Part shown: positions 59,950 through 64,000 of the stretch, one piece after another
How the letters are laid out: every line of letters begins with the position of its first letter
How positions within the stretch are numbered: position 1 is the first letter of the stretch
Origin: Curtobacterium flaccumfaciens pv. betae
GTDB lineage: Bacteria > Actinomycetota > Actinomycetes > Actinomycetales > Microbacteriaceae
DNA: 64,000 nucleotides
Reading direction: 5' to 3'
Assembly (NCBI RefSeq): GCF_026241855.1
Contig: NZ_JAPJDC010000001.1
Span: 3,224,001 to 3,288,000 of the forward strand
Program-made: the position numbers and the translations under genes
The notes under the pieces: model-generated
Told to the model about the DNA's origin: nothing
Database searches by the model: none
What the model saw: only the letters and a program-made list of their open reading frames with translations

Positions 59950-61647
59950 ATGAACGGACCGCTGATCGTGCAGAGCGACCGCACCGTGCTCCTCGAGGTC
60001 GCGCACCCCGATGCCGAGGACGCACGCCACGAGCTCGCGGCCTTCGCCGAGCTCGAACGCGCTCCCGAGCACGTGCACACCTACCGGATCACCCGCCTCG
60101 GACTCTGGAACGCGCGCGCCGCGGGCCACGACGCCGAGGCGATGATCGACACCCTGGAACGCTTCGCGAAGTTCCCCGTGCCGCAGAGCGTCACGGTCGA
60201 CATCCGCGACACGGTCTCGCGCTACGGACGGCTCGTGATCCGTCGTGAGGAACGACCCGACGCACCCGTGATCGCGAACTCCCCCACCGAGGAACTCGAG
60301 CGGCTGCCGCTCCTGTTCCTCACCGCCGAGGACCCGTCGGTGCTGGCCGAGGTCATCCGGTCGAAGCGCATCAAGCCGCTGCTCGGTGACATGCGGTCCT
60401 CGACCGAGGTCGAGCTGCAGCCGTGGGCGCGGGGACAGATCAAGCAGGAGCTCGTGAAGCTCGGCTGGCCGGCGGAGGACCTGGCGGGCTACACCCCTGG
60501 CCAGCCCCACCCGATCGACCTGGACACGGCCGAGTGGCACATGCGACCGTACCAGGAGCAGGCCGTCGACACGTTCTTCGCCCAGGGCTCCGGCGTCGTC
60601 GTGCTGCCCTGTGGTGCGGGCAAGACGCTCGTCGGCGCGGGCGCGATGGCGACCGTCAAGGCCACCACGCTCATCCTCGTGACGAACACCGTCTCGGCGC
60701 GGCAGTGGCGCACCGAGCTCCTCAAGCGCACGACCCTGACGCCGGAGGACATCGGCGAGTACTCGGGCAGCGTCAAGGAGATCCGGCCGGTCACGATCGC
60801 GACCTACCAGATCCTCACCGCCCGCCGGAAGGGCGAGTACACGCACCTGTCGCTCCTCGACGCCCTCGACTGGGGCCTCATCGTCTACGACGAGGTGCAC
60901 CTGCTGCCCGCGCCGGTGTTCAAGCTGACCGCCGACCTGCAGGCCCGCCGACGCCTGGGCCTCACCGCGACGCTCGTGCGCGAGGACGGCCGCGAGGGCG
61001 ACGTCTTCTCGCTCATCGGGCCGAAGCGGTACGACGCCCCGTGGAAGGAGATCGAGGCGCAGGGCTACATCTCGCCGGCCTCCTGCTACGAGGTCCGCAT
61101 CGACCTGCCGCACCAGGACCGCCTGGAGTACGCGGCGTCGAGCGACGACGAGCGCTACCGGCTCGCCGCGACGTCCCCGGCCAAGACCCCGGTCGTGCGG
61201 GAACTCATCGAGAAGCACCGCGGTGAGCAGATCCTGGTGATCGGGCAGTACATCGACCAGCTCGACGAACTGGCTGCGTCGCTCGACGCCGCGGAGATCA
61301 CGGGGGCGACCCCGGTCGACGAACGGGAGCGGCTGTACGACGCGTTCCGGTCCGGCGAGGTCGACGTGCTCGTCGTCTCGAAGGTCGCGAACTTCTCGAT
61401 CGACCTGCCCGATGCGACCGTCGCCATCCAGGTCTCCGGCTCGTTCGGGTCCCGGCAGGAAGAGGCGCAGCGGCTCGGCCGGCTCCTCCGCCCGAACAAG
61501 GACGGCCTGCCCGCGTCGTTCTACACGCTCGTGGCCCGGGACACCGTCGACCAGGACTTCGCGCAGAACCGGCAACGGTTCCTGGCGGAGCAGGGCTACT
61601 CGTACACGATCCTGGATGCCGACCAGGTTCAGACGCCCGTGGGCTGA
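59950..61647 (+). CDS. XPB-type DNA repair helicase
   Basis: 565 residues. Walker A PCGAGKT (220-226), DEVH (314-317), and RED (344-346) in VREDGREG, a hallmark of XPB. QRLGRLLRP is motif VI near 483. The N-terminal domain (about 1-195) is XPB-specific. It would open or remodel DNA during nucleotide-excision repair. The protein upstream may be its DNA-binding partner; no Bax1-type nuclease was seen in the window. Confidence 0.94.
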   Translation: MNGPLIVQSDRTVLLEVAHPDAEDARHELAAFAELERAPEHVHTYRITRLGLWNARAAGHDAEAMIDTLERFAKFPVPQSVTVDIRDTVSRYGRLVIRREERPDAPVIANSPTEELERLPLLFLTAEDPSVLAEVIRSKRIKPLLGDMRSSTEVELQPWARGQIKQELVKLGWPAEDLAGYTPGQPHPIDLDTAEWHMRPYQEQAVDTFFAQGSGVVVLPCGAGKTLVGAGAMATVKATTLILVTNTVSARQWRTELLKRTTLTPEDIGEYSGSVKEIRPVTIATYQILTARRKGEYTHLSLLDALDWGLIVYDEVHLLPAPVFKLTADLQARRRLGLTATLVREDGREGDVFSLIGPKRYDAPWKEIEAQGYISPASCYEVRIDLPHQDRLEYAASSDDERYRLAATSPAKTPVVRELIEKHRGEQILVIGQYIDQLDELAASLDAAEITGATPVDERERLYDAFRSGEVDVLVVSKVANFSIDLPDATVAIQVSGSFGSRQEEAQRLGRLLRPNKDGLPASFYTLVARDTVDQDFAQNRQRFLAEQGYSYTILDADQVQTPVG

Positions 61648-61658
61648 CGTACGAACCG

Positions 61659-61681
61659 CTCCCAGGAAACCCCGAGGGAAC
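61659..61681 (+). promoter_or_regulatory. CTCCCAGGAA box and direct repeat upstream of the response regulator
   Basis: CTCCCAGGAA (61659-61668) is followed by CCCCGAGGGAAC: CCCAGGAAAC and CCCGAGGGAA are roughly a 10-bp direct repeat, as bound by OmpR-type regulators. The same 10-mer lies at 24573. Confidence 0.4.
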
Positions 61682-61698
61682 AGTCAGAAGATAGGACC

Positions 61699-62394
61699 AT
61701 GAGCGATGGCCCCAAGATCCTGATCGTCGACGACGAGCCGAACATCCGCGACCTCCTGACGACCTCGTTGCGCTTCGCCGGCTTCGCCGTGCGTGCGGTG
61801 GGCAACGGGGCACAGGCGATCTCCGCCGTGCTGGAAGAAGAGCCGGATCTCATCATCCTCGACGTGATGCTGCCCGACATGAACGGCTTCGGCGTGACCA
61901 AGCGCCTGCGCTCCTCGGGCTACACGTCGCCGATCCTGTTCCTCACGGCGAAGGACGACACCGAGGACAAGATCACCGGCCTCACCGTCGGCGGCGACGA
62001 CTACGTCACCAAGCCGTTCTCGCTCGACGAGATCGTCGCCCGCATCAAGGCCATCCTCCGTCGCACCATGAACGACGAGGAAGACGCGATCATCCGCGCC
62101 GGCGAGCTCACGATGGACCAGGACACGCACGAGGTCACGATCGGCGACGCGCAGATCGAGCTCTCGCCCACCGAGTTCAAGCTGCTCCGTTACCTGATGC
62201 TCAACCCGAACCGCGTGTTGTCGAAGGCGCAGATCCTCGACCACGTGTGGGAGTACGACTTCAACGGCGACGCGGGCATCGTCGAGAGCTACATCTCGTA
62301 CCTGCGCCGCAAGCTCGACCAGTACTCCGCCGAGCCGATCATCCAGACCAAGCGCGGCTTCGGGTACATGCTGAAGGCGTCCAAGGCCTCGTAG
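61699..62394 (+). CDS. OmpR-family response regulator, TrcR-like
   Basis: 231 residues. Receiver domain with DDE (11-13), Asp55 (IILDVMLPD) and Lys105 (TKPFS), then a winged-helix effector domain (about 130-228: EFKLLRYLMLNPNRVLSKAQILDHVWEYDF region with SPTEF and RRKLDQ). It closely follows the TrcR pattern with GGDDYVTKPFSLDEIVARI (about 98-116). AGGA lies close to the ATG, as does TAGGAC. The kinase is encoded 66 bp downstream. Confidence 0.94.
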   Translation: MSDGPKILIVDDEPNIRDLLTTSLRFAGFAVRAVGNGAQAISAVLEEEPDLIILDVMLPDMNGFGVTKRLRSSGYTSPILFLTAKDDTEDKITGLTVGGDDYVTKPFSLDEIVARIKAILRRTMNDEEDAIIRAGELTMDQDTHEVTIGDAQIELSPTEFKLLRYLMLNPNRVLSKAQILDHVWEYDFNGDAGIVESYISYLRRKLDQYSAEPIIQTKRGFGYMLKASKAS

Positions 62395-62445
62395 CACCAT
62401 CACCTCTTCACGGCGGTCGTCCGGTTTCACCGGGCGACCGCTGTC

Positions 62446-62451
62446 TATCGT
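62446..62451 (+). promoter_or_regulatory. -10-like box TATCGT before the kinase gene
   Basis: Ends 9 nt before the ATG at 62461; could give the kinase its own leaderless transcript in addition to read-through from the regulator. Confidence 0.3.
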
Positions 62452-62460
62452 TGGGGCAGC

Positions 62461-64000
62461 ATGCACACGCGAATGAACCACTGGTGGGACGGGATCTCCC
62501 TGCGCACCAAGATCACCGGGATCACGGTGCTGCTCGTCGCGCTCGGATTGCTCGTCGCCGGACTCGGCACGATGACGGTGCTGTCCACCTACCTCATGCA
62601 GCAGCTCGACAACACGGTCAAGCAGACGACCGAGCAGCTCGAGGGTCAGAACATCAGTGACGGCGAGCAGTACTGCAAGCTGTCCGTCGTGGTGTCGCAG
62701 AGCGCCTACGTCGCCGCGTACGACGCCGACGGTGACCGGATCTGCCAGACGAAGGCGTCGAGTCGACCCGACGTCCGTGAAGCCACCCTGGTCGAGGCCT
62801 CGCAGTCGAACCAGCGCATCTCGCTGTACGACAGCCAGCACAACCACGAGTGGCGCGCCCAGATCATCCCGGCGTCGCTGCAGAACCAGTCCGACGGCAC
62901 CACCGAGACCGGCTACGTGCTCATCGCCGTCTCCAGTGCCGGCACCGACGAGACCATCGGCAAGTTCACCGCGATCTTCCTCGGGTTCGGTGCCTCGGTC
63001 ATCCTGCTCGGCGCCATGCTCACCCGCTTGCTCGTCACCGCGACCTTCGACCCGCTGCGCGACGTCGAGGACACCGCGGCACGGTTCGCCGCGGGTGACT
63101 TCAACCAGCGCCTCGAGGCCGACACCCCGAACACCGAGGTCGGCCGCCTGAACCGCTCCCTCAACGTCATGCTCGAGCGGATCGACTCCGCGTTCGAGGA
63201 CCGCGAGCGCACCATCGCCCAGATGCGCCGGTTCGTCGGGGACGCCTCGCACGAGCTCCGCACGCCGCTGGTGTCCCTGCGCGGGTACGCCGAGCTATAC
63301 CGGATGGGTGCCCTGCGCAAGGAAGAGGACGTCGCGCAGGCGATGGAGCGCATCGAGAAGGAAGCGCAGCGGATGGGCCTGCTCGTGCAGGACCTGCTGC
63401 AGCTCGCCCGCATCGACGAGTCGAAGCCGCTCGAGCTCGGCCCGGTCGACCTCGTCGCCATCGCCCGCGACTCGGCGCTCGACACGATGGCCTCCAACCC
63501 CGACCGCGAGATCCAGGTCCTCGTCGAGGACTCCCTGACCGGCGAGAGCGTGCCCCAGGCCGTCCGCCCGTCGGCGTCGTCGTCCATCGGCTCTCCGGAC
63601 TCCGGTGAAGCACCGCCCGTGTCGCCCACCTCGGCGAACACCACCGGGCCGATCGCGTTCTCGCGCCAGACCATCGCCCGACTCCGGGCCCGTCGCACCC
63701 GCGCCATGAACATCGACGCCGGTGCCGCGCCGACCGACGAGACCACCCCGCTGCCCACGGTCGTGCTGCCGAAGCGCCCGCCGATCGTCCTGGCGGAGGA
63801 GAACAAGATCCGCCAGATCGTCACGAACCTGATGGGCAACGCCATGCGGTTCACGGCGAACGACGACCCGATCGAGATCGGCATCGGCGTGGACGACGAG
63901 CGCGGCATGGCACACCTCGACGTGATCGACCACGGTGAGGGCATCCCGCCGCAGCTGCGCGAGAAGATCTTCCAGCGCTTCTGGCGTGCGGACACCTCCC
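62461..64000 (+). CDS. Sensor histidine kinase, TrcS-like (truncated by window edge)
   Basis: The 513 codons seen continue beyond the window. TM1 (about 19-45), an extracytoplasmic sensor domain (about 46-165) with Cys72 and Cys95, TM2 (about 168-195), HAMP (about 190-245), and the H-box RRFVGDASHELRTPL with His264. The region from about 356 to 440 is a Ser/Pro/Arg-rich insert between the dimerisation helices and the ATP domain, which begins near IRQIVTNLMGNAMRF (Asn460) with DHGEGIP following. It phosphorylates the adjacent response regulator. Confidence 0.93.
   Translation, partial: MHTRMNHWWDGISLRTKITGITVLLVALGLLVAGLGTMTVLSTYLMQQLDNTVKQTTEQLEGQNISDGEQYCKLSVVVSQSAYVAAYDADGDRICQTKASSRPDVREATLVEASQSNQRISLYDSQHNHEWRAQIIPASLQNQSDGTTETGYVLIAVSSAGTDETIGKFTAIFLGFGASVILLGAMLTRLLVTATFDPLRDVEDTAARFAAGDFNQRLEADTPNTEVGRLNRSLNVMLERIDSAFEDRERTIAQMRRFVGDASHELRTPLVSLRGYAELYRMGALRKEEDVAQAMERIEKEAQRMGLLVQDLLQLARIDESKPLELGPVDLVAIARDSALDTMASNPDREIQVLVEDSLTGESVPQAVRPSASSSIGSPDSGEAPPVSPTSANTTGPIAFSRQTIARLRARRTRAMNIDAGAAPTDETTPLPTVVLPKRPPIVLAEENKIRQIVTNLMGNAMRFTANDDPIEIGIGVDDERGMAHLDVIDHGEGIPPQLREKIFQRFWRADTS

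Overview
The window is very GC-rich, gene-dense actinobacterial chromosome. The gene set suggests a member of the Microbacteriaceae, possibly Curtobacterium or a close relative. This rests on family recognition only: a DtxR-type iron repressor with all metal ligands, a DUF3027/cold-shock pair, a bacterial XPB helicase, long-N-terminus NlpC/P60 proteins and an MTES_1575-like endonuclease domain. No prophage, integrase, transposase or CRISPR array was seen.

Layout. 0.1-8.6 kb: membrane glycosyltransferase, secreted amidase-like lipoprotein, tRNA-Ala(CGC), acetyltransferase, galU, 5-formyl-THF cyclo-ligase, FmdB protein, mscL and a CDP-alcohol phosphatidyltransferase. 8.6-12.5 kb: a giant helicase-like protein whose ATPase motifs are degenerate. 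12.7-20.5 kb: CitE-like lyase, flavin monooxygenase, aldo/keto reductase, quinone reductase and a complete polar amino-acid ABC importer. 20.6-24.2 kb: an overlapping operon of a diverged adenosylhomocysteinase homologue, an amidohydrolase and a DUF985 cupin. 24-34.5 kb: redox and stress membrane proteins, a TetR/MFS efflux pair, flotillin, nadE and a MarR regulator followed by a MATE pump. 34.7-38.2 kb: CopC, an esterase, argG and tRNA-Arg(CCT), the last followed by two tandem copies of a tRNA-3'-end-like sequence. 38.2-49.1 kb: an epoxide hydrolase and then a phosphonate uptake and catabolism locus. 49.2-64 kb: PrsW protease, AIM24-like protein, HNH nuclease with a possible leader ORF, NlpC/P60 hydrolase, dtxR, serC, DUF3027/CSP pair, a helicase-associated protein next to XPB, and a TrcRS-like two-component system whose kinase runs off the window end.

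The most coherent system is the phosphonate locus. A GntR/HutC-type regulator and a PhnX-like HAD hydrolase, alcohol dehydrogenase and PhnM-like amidohydrolase face a convergent operon of an ABC importer (phnD, phnC, a double-domain phnE), a flavoprotein and a DMT-type membrane protein. The same perfect 14-bp palindrome, CCTGTCCGGACAGG, occurs at three places: beside the regulator, upstream of phnD and upstream of the DMT gene. It is a strong candidate for the regulon operator. No C-P lyase core gene (phnG-L) is present here.

Window-wide signals: many genes carry a TANNNT -10 box 6-9 nt before the start codon, which suggests frequent leaderless transcripts and was used to choose several starts. 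Three families of intergenic palindromes recur, mostly at gene ends. All coordinates and family calls come from reading the sequence; no database search was run.
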